A stretch of DNA of 64,000 bases from Pseudenterobacter timonensis. GTDB lineage: Bacteria; Pseudomonadota; Gammaproteobacteria; Enterobacterales; Enterobacteriaceae. Location of the stretch: contig NZ_FCOP01000010.1 in the NCBI RefSeq assembly GCF_900021175.1, forward strand, positions 630,940 through 694,939, read 5' to 3'. A model generated the notes under the pieces. The model did no database searches. It worked only from the letters and a program-made list of their open reading frames with translations, and was not told where the DNA came from. Positions 12,511 through 22,444 of this stretch are shown one piece after another. Numbering within the stretch: the stretch's first letter is position 1; each line of letters begins with the position of its first letter. The position numbers and the translations under genes are program-made.

Positions 12511-13245
12511 ATGTCCATACTCGATCTAAACGCGCTTAACGCACTGCCGAAAGAGGAGCGCGTGCTGGCGCTGGCGGCAACCAACGAAAAGCTGGAAAAA
12601 CTTGACGCCGAAGGGCGGGTTGCCTGGGCGCTGGAAAATCTGCCCGGCGACTATGTGCTCTCTTCAAGCTTCGGCATTCAGGCGGCGGTGAGTCTGCATC
12701 TGGTGAACCAGATCAGGCCGGATATTCCGGTGATCCTCACCGATACCGGCTATCTCTTCCCGGAAACCTACCAGTTTATTGATGAACTGACGGAGAAGCT
12801 CAAGCTGAACCTGAAGGTTTACCGCGCCGAACAGAGCCCCGCCTGGCAGGAGGCGCGCTACGGCAAACTGTGGGAGCAGGGGGTAGAGGGCATTGAGAAG
12901 TACAACGAAATTAACAAAGTCGAGCCGATGAACCGGGCGCTGAAAGATCTTAATGCGCAGACCTGGTTTGCGGGGCTGCGTCGCGAGCAGTCCGGCAGCC
13001 GGGCCACGCTTCCGGTGCTGGCGATCCAGCGCGGGGTGTTCAAGGTGCTGCCAATCATCGACTGGGATAACCGCACCGTTTACCAGTACCTGCAAAAGCA
13101 TGGCCTGAAATATCACCCGCTGTGGGATCAGGGCTATCTTTCTGTTGGCGATACGCACACCACGCGTAAATGGGAGCCCGGCATGGCGGAAGAGGAGACA
13201 CGCTTCTTTGGCCTGAAACGCGAATGCGGCTTACACGAAGGTTAA
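12511..13245 (+). CDS. cysH: phosphoadenosine phosphosulfate reductase CysH
   Basis: Thioredoxin-dependent reduction of PAPS to sulfite. From ATG 12511 ([18 protein letters not shown]) it is 244 aa, as in E. coli; an alternative ATG two codons upstream is less well placed relative to the CGAGG Shine-Dalgarno. The nucleotide-binding loop is SSSFGIQAA, and the C-terminal redox cysteine lies in KRECGLHEG. It is the last gene of cysJIH and is followed by a terminator. Confidence 0.97.
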   Translation: MSILDLNALNALPKEERVLALAATNEKLEKLDAEGRVAWALENLPGDYVLSSSFGIQAAVSLHLVNQIRPDIPVILTDTGYLFPETYQFIDELTEKLKLNLKVYRAEQSPAWQEARYGKLWEQGVEGIEKYNEINKVEPMNRALKDLNAQTWFAGLRREQSGSRATLPVLAIQRGVFKVLPIIDWDNRTVYQYLQKHGLKYHPLWDQGYLSVGDTHTTRKWEPGMAEEETRFFGLKRECGLHEG

Positions 13246-13252
13246 TCTCTCA

Positions 13253-13277
13253 TCCCGGCGCTGCCGGGATTTTTTTT
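13253..13277 (+). terminator. rho-independent terminator of cysJIH
   Basis: Stem TCCCGGC / GCCGGGA followed by eight T, directly after the cysH stop. Confidence 0.92.
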
Positions 13278-13568
13278 ACCCTGTTCGACCATAAATTCAA
13301 CGCTGCGTAGCTTGCTGGTTAATAAATTGTTTGCTCTTTGCTTTTTTTATTCCGCTGCCCCGTATGGCCGGCTTTTATCTAGCTCGATATAGAATAGATC
13401 TTCGTTATTTATTGTGTCAGGGTAGAGGTGACTGAAAAGACACTGGTGTATTTGTTTGATGTGATTTAATAAACCCTCTCGCAGTTCACCCCAGTTAATC
13501 CCTGTTTATGTGCTGCATAAACATTATTCCGGTTTATCTGTAATAACAATCTTATAAACGGTTCAAAT
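13278..13568. other. AT-rich intergenic region before the permease gene
   Basis: 291 bp of low-GC sequence between the cysH terminator and the permease start. I find no CRISPR repeat, tRNA or convincing ORF. It should contain the permease promoter, but no -35/-10 pair or CRP site stands out. Confidence 0.5.
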
Positions 13569-14831
13569 ATGAATTTAGTACCTGATAACACGGGCCAGAC
13601 CCTGGCGCATCGTTCCTGGCAATGGCGGGACAACATCTGGACGCTTGGCCTGTACGGCACGGCTGTCGGGGCGGGGACGCTCTTTCTGCCGATAGAGATA
13701 GGCACGCGCGGGCCGGTGATATTCCTTGTTATGCTGCTGCTCGGGCTGCCGCTTTCTCTGATGCCCCATCTGCTGCTGTGCCGCGTTTATATGAAAGAGG
13801 CGCCGTCGGGCGATTCGGCATTACCGGTATTTGGCTCCTTTTTTCGCGGAAAGGGCGAACTGGCGATGCTGTTATTTTACTGCCTCACCTTTTTCCCGGT
13901 GACCCTGGTATATGGGACATCCCTGGTCAACGCGCTGGATAATTACCTTACGACCCGTTTGCATTTTCATCTTATTCACCGCAGCGTCATTTCATTTATC
14001 GTTGTCGCCTGTCTTTATGCGGTACTGAGTAAAGGGCGCGATAAAGTCGTCAGCACCCTGAGCGCGCTGGCGCTTCCCTTTGCGATCTCCATCGTGCTGA
14101 TTGCGGTTTCGCAAATTCCTCACTGGCATCTGGATAATTTTACCGGCGCTATCGAAAACGTTCGCAGCACTCCGCCCGGCGCGACCTTTAAGGGCGTCTG
14201 GCTTACGCTGCCGCTGATCGCATTTTCGTTTTGCTGCGCGCCGATGATCTCCCCCCTGGCCTCCTGGTATCGTGAAAAACAGGAAAGCGGGGAGCGCAAG
14301 GCGCTGCGGGTGATCCGCGTGGCCTACGCCGCCATCTTTATCAGCATTATCTTTTTTGTCCTGAGCTGCGTGTTAAGCATTCCGCAGGCCACCTTTATCC
14401 ATGCCAAGGCGCAGAACCTCAACGTGCTGTCGATCATGACCGGGGGCGAAGGGGGCGGTATGGTCTACTACGTGGCGCCTTTTATCGCCATCCTCGGCAT
14501 GACCAAATCGTTCCTCGGCGTGGGGTTGTCGGTAGCCGATACGCTGGCGCGGCTGCTCACCTGTGCCGGTGGCGAGAAGCGCCGCGTCGGTAAGGGGCTG
14601 GCCTGGCTTCTGATGTTCGCGGTGACCTTTGGGGTGGTCGATGCCAACCCGGATGTGATTACGTTGATTGAGACAATCTGCGGCCCGATGATCGCCGTCA
14701 TTCTCTTTTTAATCCCGGCCTGGCTTATCTATACCCGGGAGGAGCTGCGCTCGCTGCGCGGCGCGAAAGCGATCATGGTGATTATCGGCGGGCTGGCCAC
14801 GCTCTCTGCGCTCTTTTACAGCATGATCTAA
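13569..14831 (+). CDS. HAAAP-family amino acid permease (SdaC/TdcC-like)
   Basis: A 420-aa integral membrane protein of the hydroxy/aromatic amino acid permease family, which includes the serine and threonine transporters SdaC, TdcC and YhjV. About 11 hydrophobic segments are visible. The first is preceded by WQWRDNIWTLGLYGTAVGAGTLFLPI, the typical family N-terminus; later come GVWLTLPLIAFSFCCAPMISPLASWYR and IETICGPMIAVILFLIPAW. The substrate cannot be told from sequence. ATG 13569 has no clear Shine-Dalgarno. It occupies the cysH-iap interval that carries CRISPR-cas in E. coli, so it is part of a variable slot. Confidence 0.8.
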   Translation: MNLVPDNTGQTLAHRSWQWRDNIWTLGLYGTAVGAGTLFLPIEIGTRGPVIFLVMLLLGLPLSLMPHLLLCRVYMKEAPSGDSALPVFGSFFRGKGELAMLLFYCLTFFPVTLVYGTSLVNALDNYLTTRLHFHLIHRSVISFIVVACLYAVLSKGRDKVVSTLSALALPFAISIVLIAVSQIPHWHLDNFTGAIENVRSTPPGATFKGVWLTLPLIAFSFCCAPMISPLASWYREKQESGERKALRVIRVAYAAIFISIIFFVLSCVLSIPQATFIHAKAQNLNVLSIMTGGEGGGMVYYVAPFIAILGMTKSFLGVGLSVADTLARLLTCAGGEKRRVGKGLAWLLMFAVTFGVVDANPDVITLIETICGPMIAVILFLIPAWLIYTREELRSLRGAKAIMVIIGGLATLSALFYSMI

Positions 14832-14864
14832 ACGTCACCCCCGCCCCGGCGGAGGGACGAATTA

Positions 14865-15908
14865 TCAGGCGCTCTCCGCTTTCGCCAGCTCTCTCACCAG
14901 CGGCAACATGATGCGCATGACGTCGCGGCTGCGGTGTTCCATCCGCTTCGGCAGCGCCTTATCGATATGCTCCTGATTATCCAGCCGCACGTTATGCCAT
15001 GAGACGCCTTGCGGGAAGGCGCTGGAGGGGCTGCGCTGCTGGTAGCCATCTTTTTTACCGAGCGACCAGTTCGTCGCCTCCACATAGAGCACCGGAATAC
15101 CCGCTTTATCAAATACGTCGCCGTCGTTACAGCAGCCGGTGCCCTGGGGATAATCCTTATTCAGCCCTGGATTCATGGTGGCGTAAATGCCGCGGCTGCG
15201 GGCAATCGCCAGAGCGCGATCGCGGGTAAGCTTGCGTACGGGGCCGGGCGTATTTTTCCCGCTATTAAAATAGAGCTTATCCCCGACAATTAAATTATCG
15301 AGATTAATTACCAGCAGGGTATTTTTCTTTTCCGCTGCACTCATGCGCTGGAGGAGATTCTCCGCGCCGAGCTTGCCCTCTTCTTCACCGCTGGTGGCGA
15401 CAAAGCGGATGCCATACTCGGTGGTGGCGCTCTTCAGCCGTTCAGCGAGTTCCAGCATAACGCCAAGGCCTGCGGCATTATCGTCCAGCCCCTGCAATGA
15501 CAGGCCGCCCAGGTTATTATCGCTGTCGGCGTCGCTCATCGGCGCGTAGGTATCCAGGTGCGCCATAATAATAATTTGCTGCGGTTTTCGTCCCTCGTGC
15601 GCCGCAATAACCGTACTGCCGGTGACGTTATGCCAGTTTTGCGTATTATTGCGCGCGGTATAAATATAGCGGCTGTGAAAAGTACGAATATCACTCTGGT
15701 AACCCATTCCGGCAAACTGCTGGCGAATATAGTCGGCAGAGAGCATTTCAGCGGGCGTTCCGGTCATCCTTCCTGGAAACATCATGGCAATATGCCGCGC
15801 CTGCTGATTGGCGATGGTACCCAGGGGAGAGGTGTGTGCCTGAGCAGGCAGGATAGAGCATACGCCGAGCGCCAGAGCCGCGAGTCGGTGGCGCATTGCG
15901 GAAAACAT
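14865..15908 (-). CDS. iap: alkaline phosphatase isozyme conversion aminopeptidase Iap
   Basis: Periplasmic M28-family zinc aminopeptidase; in E. coli it removes the N-terminal arginine of PhoA. It is 347 aa. An N-terminal signal peptide (MFSAMRHRLAALALGVCSILPAQA) is followed by M28 zinc motifs: AHLDTYAP (His/Asp), LQGLDDNAAG (bridging Asp) and TSGEEEGKLGAEN (Glu pair). An internal ATG four codons in is possible, but the MFSA start matches E. coli. It converges with the permease gene and is divergent from cysG. Confidence 0.95.
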   Translation of the reverse strand: MFSAMRHRLAALALGVCSILPAQAHTSPLGTIANQQARHIAMMFPGRMTGTPAEMLSADYIRQQFAGMGYQSDIRTFHSRYIYTARNNTQNWHNVTGSTVIAAHEGRKPQQIIIMAHLDTYAPMSDADSDNNLGGLSLQGLDDNAAGLGVMLELAERLKSATTEYGIRFVATSGEEEGKLGAENLLQRMSAAEKKNTLLVINLDNLIVGDKLYFNSGKNTPGPVRKLTRDRALAIARSRGIYATMNPGLNKDYPQGTGCCNDGDVFDKAGIPVLYVEATNWSLGKKDGYQQRSPSSAFPQGVSWHNVRLDNQEHIDKALPKRMEHRSRDVMRIMLPLVRELAKAESA

Positions 15909-16036
15909 AGTGAGTCCTTAAAAAAGCGCAAATTTTTGACCCGCTTAGTATGAAACTGTGACCGCGCTTACACAATTTCATTTGCTCTTAAATGCCCGAT
16001 ATTTCGTGTGTTAAGCACTTTTTGAGATTAGCTTTC

Positions 16037-16110
16037 CCATAACGTTATTCCATTGAGTAACTACTCATTCCAATTCGTAATTTCATTCGCTCTAAGCCGC
16101 CCCCTATAGT
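16037..16110 (+). promoter_or_regulatory. cysGDNC promoter with probable CysB site
   Basis: TATAGT at 16105-16110 is a good -10. The -35 is poor (TTTCAT, 18-bp spacer), typical of an activator-dependent promoter. Immediately upstream, ATAACGTTATTCCATTGAG and further AT-rich half-site-like sequence (16037-16085) resemble the CysB-binding region of E. coli cysD. Positions are read from sequence; CysB control is inferred. Confidence 0.6.
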
Positions 16111-16144
16111 CCCATTATTCCTGGTTGTTAGTGAGTTGTTGCCT

Positions 16145-17503
16145 GTGGACTATCTCCCCCTTTTTGCCGCCTTAAAAGACCGACCGGTACTGGTTGTCGG
16201 GACGGGTGAAATTGCCGATCGCAAAATCGCGTTCCTGCAACGCGCCGGGGCGCAGGTGCGGGTTGTTGCAGAGGCGGATTTTGAAGAGTCACAGATCGAC
16301 AGCGTGGTGTTGGTCATTGCGGCAACCGAGGATCGGCCGCTCAATCGCCGCATCTCCGACGCTGCCCAGGCCCGTCACCGTCTGGTGAACGTGGTGGATG
16401 ACCAGCCGCTGTGCTCGTTTATCTTCCCGTCGATTGTCGACCGCTCGCCGCTGCTGGTAGCGATCTCCTCCGGCGGCACCGCGCCGGTGCTGGCGCGCGT
16501 GCTACGGGAAAAAATCGAAGCGCTGCTGCCGACCAGCCTTGGGCGCATGGCGGAGAAAGCCAGCTACTGGCGCAACCATCTGAAAACGCGTCTGACCAGC
16601 GTAACGGAACGTCGTCGCTTCTGGGAGCGGGTGTTTCGGGGCCGCTTTGCCAGCCTGATGCAGGCAGGTAATGAGACGGCGGCGCAGAAAATCCTCGAAG
16701 ATGAACTGGATAACCCCGGCGGTACGGGCGGGGAGATCATTCTGGTGGGGGCCGGGCCGGGGGATGCCGGGCTGCTGACGCTGCGTGGCCTCCAGGTGCT
16801 TCAGGATGCGGACGTGGTGTTCTACGACCACCTCGTCACCGACGGCATCCGCGAGATGATCCGCCGGGACGCGGAGCAAATCTGCGTCGGCAAACGGGCG
16901 GGCGAGCACTCCGTGGCGCAGCACGACACCAATCAGATGCTGATTGCCGCCGCGAAAGCGGGCAAGACCGTGGTGCGCCTGAAAGGGGGCGACCCGTTTA
17001 TTTTTGGTCGCGGTGGCGAAGAATTGCAGGCGGCAGCCGAAGCGGGCGTGCCGTTCCAGGTGGTCCCCGGCATCACGGCGGCGTCAGCCGTCACGGCCTA
17101 CGCCGGTATTCCTCTGACCCATCGCGATTACGCCCAGAGCGTGACCTTTGTGACCGGGCACTATAAAGCCGACAGCGCGCCGTTTGACTGGTCGCATCTC
17201 GCCCAGAGCCGACAAACGCTGGCGATTTACATGGGCACCATGAAAGCGGCGGACATCAGCGAACAGCTTATCCAGCACGGTCGCGATGCGACGACGCCGG
17301 TAGCGGTGATCTCCCGCGGGACACGCGTCGATCAGCATGTCGCCATCGGCACATTACAAGACCTTGCAACCCTGGCGAAAGATGCCCCGATGCCCGCCCT
17401 GATCGTGGTGGGAGAAGTGGTGCAGCTGCACAGCGCGCTCGCCTGGTTCCAACACACAACCGACACAGAGGGCTTTGGTTCTTCTGTTATCAATTTGGCT
17501 TAA
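16145..17503 (+). CDS. cysG: siroheme synthase CysG (trifunctional)
   Basis: Makes siroheme from uroporphyrinogen III. The N-terminal half is precorrin-2 dehydrogenase/ferrochelatase ([13 protein letters not shown] nucleotide-binding loop; [14 protein letters not shown] with the catalytic Asp; [16 protein letters not shown]). The C-terminal half is uroporphyrinogen-III C-methyltransferase ([59 protein letters not shown]). I prefer GTG 16145 ([14 protein letters not shown], 452 aa), 9 nt after GTGAG; upstream TTG codons would add three residues. E. coli has cysG only at nirBD, whereas Klebsiella/Enterobacter-type genomes carry a copy with cysDNC as here. Confidence 0.95.
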   Translation: MDYLPLFAALKDRPVLVVGTGEIADRKIAFLQRAGAQVRVVAEADFEESQIDSVVLVIAATEDRPLNRRISDAAQARHRLVNVVDDQPLCSFIFPSIVDRSPLLVAISSGGTAPVLARVLREKIEALLPTSLGRMAEKASYWRNHLKTRLTSVTERRRFWERVFRGRFASLMQAGNETAAQKILEDELDNPGGTGGEIILVGAGPGDAGLLTLRGLQVLQDADVVFYDHLVTDGIREMIRRDAEQICVGKRAGEHSVAQHDTNQMLIAAAKAGKTVVRLKGGDPFIFGRGGEELQAAAEAGVPFQVVPGITAASAVTAYAGIPLTHRDYAQSVTFVTGHYKADSAPFDWSHLAQSRQTLAIYMGTMKAADISEQLIQHGRDATTPVAVISRGTRVDQHVAIGTLQDLATLAKDAPMPALIVVGEVVQLHSALAWFQHTTDTEGFGSSVINLA

Positions 17504-17512
17504 GGAACGGTT

Positions 17513-18421
17513 ATGGACCAAAAACGACTCACTCACCTGCGGCAGCTTGAAGCGGAAAGTATCCATATTATCCGCGAAGTGGCCGCCGAGTTTTCTAACC
17601 CGGTGATGATGTACTCCATCGGTAAAGATTCCAGCGTCATGCTGCACCTGGCGCGTAAAGCCTTCTATCCCGGCACGCTGCCGTTCCCGCTGCTGCATGT
17701 GGATACCGGCTGGAAATTCCGCGAGATGTACGAGTTCCGTGACCGTACCGCTAAAGCCTACGGCTGCGAGCTGCTGGTGCATAAAAACCCGGAAGGGGTG
17801 GCGATGGGGATTAACCCGTTTGTCCACGGCAGCGCCAAACATACCGACATCATGAAAACCGAAGGGCTGAAGCAGGCGCTGAACAAATATGGCTTTGACG
17901 CCGCGTTCGGCGGCGCGCGCCGCGACGAGGAGAAATCCCGCGCGAAAGAGCGTATCTACTCCTTCCGTGACCGCTTCCACCGCTGGGACCCGAAAAACCA
18001 GCGTCCGGAGCTGTGGCACAACTACAACGGCCAGATCAACAAAGGCGAAAGCATTCGCGTCTTCCCGCTCTCCAACTGGACCGAGCTGGATATCTGGCAG
18101 TATATCTTCCTGGAAAATATCGAAATCGTTCCGCTCTACCTGGCCGCCGAGCGCCCGGTGCTGGAGCGCGACGGCATGCTGATGATGATCGATGACGATC
18201 GTATCGATTTGCAGCCGGGGGAAGTGATCAAAAAGCGTATGGTCCGTTTCCGTACCCTCGGCTGCTGGCCGTTGACCGGCGCGGTGGAGTCGAATGCGCA
18301 GACGCTGCCGGAGATCATCGAAGAGATGCTGGTATCGACCACCAGCGAGCGACAGGGGCGCGTCATCGACCGCGACCAGGCAGGCTCCATGGAGCTGAAG
18401 AAACGTCAGGGTTATTTCTAA
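17513..18421 (+). CDS. cysD: sulfate adenylyltransferase subunit 2 CysD
   Basis: ATP sulfurylase catalytic subunit making APS from sulfate and ATP; works with the GTPase CysN. It is 302 aa as in E. coli. The PP-loop is [19 protein letters not shown], and the family blocks [22 protein letters not shown] and [14 protein letters not shown] are present. It is 9 bp after cysG and 9 bp before cysN, with a TAAGGAG Shine-Dalgarno for cysN across its stop. Confidence 0.98.
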   Translation: MDQKRLTHLRQLEAESIHIIREVAAEFSNPVMMYSIGKDSSVMLHLARKAFYPGTLPFPLLHVDTGWKFREMYEFRDRTAKAYGCELLVHKNPEGVAMGINPFVHGSAKHTDIMKTEGLKQALNKYGFDAAFGGARRDEEKSRAKERIYSFRDRFHRWDPKNQRPELWHNYNGQINKGESIRVFPLSNWTELDIWQYIFLENIEIVPLYLAAERPVLERDGMLMMIDDDRIDLQPGEVIKKRMVRFRTLGCWPLTGAVESNAQTLPEIIEEMLVSTTSERQGRVIDRDQAGSMELKKRQGYF

Positions 18422-18430
18422 GGAGCCGCC

Positions 18431-19858
18431 ATGAACACCACTATTGCTCAACAAATTGCTAACGAAGGCGGCGTGGAAGCCTATCTGCACGCCCAGCAGC
18501 ATAAAAGCCTGCTGCGTTTTCTCACCTGCGGCAGCGTCGACGACGGCAAGAGCACGCTGATTGGCCGCCTGCTGCACGACACGCGCCAGATTTACGAAGA
18601 TCAGCTCTCTTCCCTGCATAACGACAGCAAACGCCACGGCACCCAGGGCGAAAAGCTCGATCTGGCGCTGCTGGTGGATGGCCTGCAGGCGGAGCGCGAG
18701 CAAGGGATCACCATTGATGTGGCCTACCGCTACTTCTCCACCGAGAAACGCAAATTTATTATCGCCGACACCCCGGGGCATGAGCAGTACACCCGTAACA
18801 TGGCGACCGGCGCCTCCACCTGCGACCTGGCGATCCTGCTGATCGACGCCCGTAAAGGCGTACTGGATCAAACCCGTCGCCACAGCTTTATCTCCACGCT
18901 GCTGGGGATCAAAAATCTGGTGGTGGCGGTTAACAAAATGGATCTGGTGGACTTTAGCCAGGATCGCTTCGAGGAGATCCGCCAGAACTATCTGACCTTT
19001 GCTGAACAGCTGCCGGGCAACCTGGATATCCGCTTTGTGCCGCTCTCGGCGCTGGAAGGCGATAACGTCGCCTCCCAGAGCGGGAACATGCCCTGGTACA
19101 GCGGCCCGACGCTGCTGGAGATGCTTGAGACCGTAGAGATCCAGCGCGTGGTGGAAAGCCAGCCGATGCGTTTTCCGGTGCAGTACGTTAACCGCCCGAA
19201 CCTCGATTTTCGCGGCTTCTCTGGCACTATCGCCTCCGGCGTGGTGACGGTGGGCCAGCGCGTGAAGGTGCTGCCGTCCGGCGTGGAGTCGTCGATCGCC
19301 CGTATCGTCACCTTCGATGGCGATCTGCCTCAGGCGGGCGCAGGCGAAGCGGTGACGCTGGTGCTGAAAGATGAGATCGACATCAGCCGCGGCGATCTGC
19401 TGGTGGAGGCGGCTGAAACGCTAACGGCGGTGCAGAGCGCGTCGGTTGACGTGGTATGGATGGCGGAGCAGCCGCTGACCGCTGGCCAGAGCTACGATAT
19501 CAAAATCGCCGGCAAGAAAACCCGCGCCCGGGTGGATGGCGTTCAGTTCCAGGTGGATATCAATAACCTCACCCAGCGCGAGGTGAGCGAGCTGCCGCTG
19601 AACGGCATTGGCCTTGTGGATCTCACCTTTGACGAGCCGCTGGTGCTGGATCGCTACCAGCAGAACCCGGTGACCGGCGGGCTGATTTTTATCGATCGCC
19701 TCTCTAACGTTACCGTGGGGGCGGGCATGGTGCGTGAACCCCACGCGCAGGCCGCCGCCACGCCGTCCGACTACAGCGCCTTTGAGCTGGAGCTGAACGC
19801 GCTGGTCCGCAAGCACTTCCCGCACTGGGGCGCGCGCGATCTGCTGGGAGGCAAGTAA
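18431..19858 (+). CDS. cysN: sulfate adenylyltransferase subunit 1 CysN (GTPase)
   Basis: EF-Tu-like GTPase that drives APS formation by CysD. It is 475 aa, as in E. coli. GTP motifs are G1 [11 protein letters not shown]3 DTPGHEQY and G4 NKMD. Domain II/III-like beta barrels follow. It overlaps cysC by one base (TAATG). Confidence 0.98.
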   Translation: MNTTIAQQIANEGGVEAYLHAQQHKSLLRFLTCGSVDDGKSTLIGRLLHDTRQIYEDQLSSLHNDSKRHGTQGEKLDLALLVDGLQAEREQGITIDVAYRYFSTEKRKFIIADTPGHEQYTRNMATGASTCDLAILLIDARKGVLDQTRRHSFISTLLGIKNLVVAVNKMDLVDFSQDRFEEIRQNYLTFAEQLPGNLDIRFVPLSALEGDNVASQSGNMPWYSGPTLLEMLETVEIQRVVESQPMRFPVQYVNRPNLDFRGFSGTIASGVVTVGQRVKVLPSGVESSIARIVTFDGDLPQAGAGEAVTLVLKDEIDISRGDLLVEAAETLTAVQSASVDVVWMAEQPLTAGQSYDIKIAGKKTRARVDGVQFQVDINNLTQREVSELPLNGIGLVDLTFDEPLVLDRYQQNPVTGGLIFIDRLSNVTVGAGMVREPHAQAAATPSDYSAFELELNALVRKHFPHWGARDLLGGK

Positions 19859-20463
19859 TGGCGCAACACGACGAAAACGTCGTCTGGCATCCCCATCCGG
19901 TGACGGTGGCGGCCCGTGAGCAACTCCACGGCCATCGTGGCGTGGTGCTCTGGTTTACCGGGCTCTCCGGCTCCGGTAAATCTACGGTCGCAGGCGCGCT
20001 GGAGGAGGCGCTGCACCAGGCGGGGGTAAGCACCTACCTGCTGGACGGAGATAATGTGCGCCACGGCCTGTGCAGCGATTTAGGGTTCAGCGACGCGGAT
20101 CGCAAAGAGAACATTCGGCGGGTGGGGGAGGTGGCCGGCCTGATGGCGGACGCCGGGCTGGTGGTTCTCACCGCCTTTATCTCCCCCCACCGCGCCGAGC
20201 GACAGATGGTGCGTGAGCGGGTGGGCGAGGGGCGGTTTATCGAGATCTTTGTCGATACGCCGCTGGCGATTTGCGAACGCCGCGATCCAAAAGGGCTCTA
20301 TAAAAAGGCGCGGGCGGGGGAGCTTAAGAACTTCACCGGCATCGATGCGGTATACGAGGCGCCCGTCTCCGCGGACATTCACCTGAATGGTGAACAATTG
20401 GTAACAAATTTAGTAGGCCAATTATTAGACCTGCTCAGACAGGACGATATTATCAGATCCTGA
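19858..20463 (+). CDS. cysC: adenylylsulfate kinase CysC
   Basis: Phosphorylates APS to PAPS, the substrate of CysH. It is 201 aa, as in E. coli, with P-loop [48 protein letters not shown] and [22 protein letters not shown]. It is the last gene of the cysG-D-N-C transcript. Confidence 0.98.
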   Translation: MAQHDENVVWHPHPVTVAAREQLHGHRGVVLWFTGLSGSGKSTVAGALEEALHQAGVSTYLLDGDNVRHGLCSDLGFSDADRKENIRRVGEVAGLMADAGLVVLTAFISPHRAERQMVRERVGEGRFIEIFVDTPLAICERRDPKGLYKKARAGELKNFTGIDAVYEAPVSADIHLNGEQLVTNLVGQLLDLLRQDDIIRS

Positions 20464-20474
20464 GACGGTACCTT

Positions 20475-20494
20475 CCGGGAAGCTACCTTCCCGG
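20475..20494 (+). terminator. hairpin after cysC
   Basis: Stem CCGGGAAG / CTTCCCGG with loop CTAC, 11 bp after the cysC stop. There is no T run close by, so it may be a stabilising 3' hairpin rather than a terminator. Confidence 0.4.
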
Positions 20495-20522
20495 CAGGGG
20501 TGTCATAGTCACAGGATTTTTT

Positions 20523-20846
20523 ATGCGCGACGGTCAGAATTTCATTATTAACGGGTCGGAGAGGTTATCGCCCCAGGACGAAACGACATGGTCCCTGCCG
20601 GGGGCGGTGGTCGGTTTTGCCTCATGGCTGCTGGCGCTGGGTATCCCTTTCCTGGTCTATGGCCGTAACACGCTCTTTTTCTTTCTTTATACCTGGCCAT
20701 TTTTCCTGGCGCTGATGCCCGTTGCGGTTGTGGTGGGTATCGCGTTCCACTCCCTGCTTAACGGCAGACTGCTGTTCAGCCTCCTCACCACTATCGCTCT
20801 GGTCGTCGCCATCTTTGGTCTGCTCTTTTTGTGGCTGATGGGCTAA
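20523..20846 (+). CDS. ygbE: inner membrane protein YgbE (DUF3561)
   Basis: A 107-aa small membrane protein with three hydrophobic segments (about residues 25-43, 47-70 and 80-105). Length, position between cysC and ftsB, and sequence match E. coli YgbE. Its function is unknown. Confidence 0.9.
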   Translation: MRDGQNFIINGSERLSPQDETTWSLPGAVVGFASWLLALGIPFLVYGRNTLFFFLYTWPFFLALMPVAVVVGIAFHSLLNGRLLFSLLTTIALVVAIFGLLFLWLMG

Positions 20847-20923
20847 CTTGCGACATAATTGAACCCCATAGTAGAGTCCAGCGGAAAGTTATGGGATGAT
20901 GATGCCGTTTTTCAGGGGGCAGG

Positions 20924-21235
20924 ATGGGTAAATTAACGTTGCTGTTGCTGGCCTTGCTGGTCTGGCTACAGTATTCGCTGTGGTTCGGTAAGAATGGCCT
21001 GCACGACTACAGCCGGGTCAATGATGACGTAACGGCGCAGCAGGCTACGAACGCAAAACTTAAGGCGCGAAACGATCAGCTTTTTGCCGAGATCGACGAT
21101 CTCAACGGTGGGCAGGAGGCGATTGAGGAGCGCGCGCGTAACGAACTCAGTATGACGAAGCCGGGCGAAACCTTCTATCGTCTGGTGCCGGATGCGTCTA
21201 AACGCAATCAGGGCACAGCGCAAAACAATCGATAA
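20924..21235 (+). CDS. ftsB: cell division protein FtsB
   Basis: Bitopic divisome protein that bridges FtsL and FtsQ. It is 103 aa. One N-terminal membrane helix ([19 protein letters not shown]) is followed by a periplasmic coiled coil rich in Asn/Lys/Glu ([21 protein letters not shown]). It heads the ftsB-ispD-ispF-truD-surE-pcm block; ispD follows 19 bp after its stop. Confidence 0.96.
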   Translation: MGKLTLLLLALLVWLQYSLWFGKNGLHDYSRVNDDVTAQQATNAKLKARNDQLFAEIDDLNGGQEAIEERARNELSMTKPGETFYRLVPDASKRNQGTAQNNR

Positions 21236-21254
21236 TCAGGCCCAGGATTACGAC

Positions 21255-21965
21255 ATGGCAGTGACTTTTTCGGACGTATGCGCCGTCGTGCCGGCCGCAG
21301 GCGTCGGCCGCCGCATGCAAACAGAGTGTCCTAAGCAGTATCTCTCCATCGGCGATAAAACCATTCTTGAGCACTCCGTCGCGGCGCTGCTCGCCCATCC
21401 GCGGGTATCGCGCGTGGTGATCGCCATCAGCCCCGGCGACGCCCGCTTCGCGGCGCTCCCGCTCGCTTCCCACCCGCAGATTGTTGTCGTCGACGGCGGC
21501 GCCGAGCGCGCCGAATCCGTCATGGCGGGCCTTCAGGCGGCTGAAGGCGCCTCGTGGGTGCTGGTGCATGATGCCGCACGCCCCTGTTTGCACCCGCAGG
21601 ATCTGGCGCGTCTGCTCGCTATCAGCGAAACCAGCCGCGTCGGCGGCATTCTGGCCGCCCCGGTGCGCGACACCATGAAGCGCGCCGAACCCGGTAAAAA
21701 CGCCGTCGCCCATACCGTCGAGCGCGTCGATTTATGGCATGCGCTGACCCCCCAGTTTTTCCCCCGCGAGCTGCTCCACGACTGTTTACAGCGGGCGCTT
21801 AATGAAGGCGCCACTATCACCGACGAAGCGTCGGCGCTGGAGTATTGCGGTTTTCATCCGCAGCTTGTCGAAGGGCGTGCAGATAATATAAAAGTAACGC
21901 GCCCGGAAGATTTACAGCTCGCGGAGTTTTATCTTACCCGTTTGACCCACCAGGAGAAGGCATAA
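21255..21965 (+). CDS. ispD: 2-C-methyl-D-erythritol 4-phosphate cytidylyltransferase IspD
   Basis: MEP-pathway step forming CDP-methylerythritol from MEP and CTP. From ATG 21255 ([21 protein letters not shown]) it is 236 aa, as in E. coli. The nucleotide-binding motif is [27 protein letters not shown] and [10 protein letters not shown] are also present. A longer frame opening inside ftsB is rejected. It overlaps ispF by one base. Confidence 0.97.
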   Translation: MAVTFSDVCAVVPAAGVGRRMQTECPKQYLSIGDKTILEHSVAALLAHPRVSRVVIAISPGDARFAALPLASHPQIVVVDGGAERAESVMAGLQAAEGASWVLVHDAARPCLHPQDLARLLAISETSRVGGILAAPVRDTMKRAEPGKNAVAHTVERVDLWHALTPQFFPRELLHDCLQRALNEGATITDEASALEYCGFHPQLVEGRADNIKVTRPEDLQLAEFYLTRLTHQEKA

Positions 21966-22444
21966 TGCGAATTGGACACGGTTTTGACGTACACGCCTTT
22001 GGCGGCGCGGGCCCGATTATCATCGGCGGCGTGCGCATTCCTTATGAGAAGGGGTTGCTGGCCCATTCCGATGGCGACGTGGCGTTGCACGCCCTGACCG
22101 ACGCGCTGCTCGGCGCGGCGGCGCTGGGCGATATCGGCAAGCTTTTCCCGGACACCGATCCGGCATTTAAAGGTGCCGACAGCCGCGAACTGCTGCGCGA
22201 AGCCTGGCGCCGTATTCAGGCCAAAGGCTATACGCTTGGCAACGTGGATGTCACTATCATCGCCCAGGCGCCGAAAATGTTGCCGCATATTCCGCAGATG
22301 CGCGTCTTTATCGCCGAAGATCTCGGGTGTCATATGGATGATGTCAACGTCAAAGCCACCACCACGGAAAAGCTCGGCTTTACCGGGCGCGGCGAGGGGA
22401 TCGCCTGTGAAGCGGTGGCGCTGCTGGTGAAGGCGGGCAAATGA
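21965..22444 (+). CDS. ispF: 2-C-methyl-D-erythritol 2,4-cyclodiphosphate synthase IspF
   Basis: Cyclises CDP-ME-2-phosphate to ME-2,4-cyclodiphosphate. It is 159 aa. Zinc ligands are Asp8 and His10 (GHGFDVHAF) and the conserved histidine in [20 protein letters not shown]. The ATG overlaps the ispD stop and the stop overlaps truD by 4 bases, indicating tight coupling. Confidence 0.98.
   Translation: MRIGHGFDVHAFGGAGPIIIGGVRIPYEKGLLAHSDGDVALHALTDALLGAAALGDIGKLFPDTDPAFKGADSRELLREAWRRIQAKGYTLGNVDVTIIAQAPKMLPHIPQMRVFIAEDLGCHMDDVNVKATTTEKLGFTGRGEGIACEAVALLVKAGK

Noticed and set aside
10827-12584. A 585-codon open frame on the minus strand opposite cysI
   Set aside because: It is a high-GC shadow of cysI with no recognisable domain or ribosome site; the plus-strand gene is certain.
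13278-13568. Small RNA or orphan CRISPR repeat in the AT-rich region after cysH
   Set aside because: No hairpin plus T-run and no type I-E repeat sequence could be found by eye.
17354-18883. A 509-codon minus-strand frame opposite cysG-cysD-cysN
   Set aside because: It spans three certain genes and lacks any domain.
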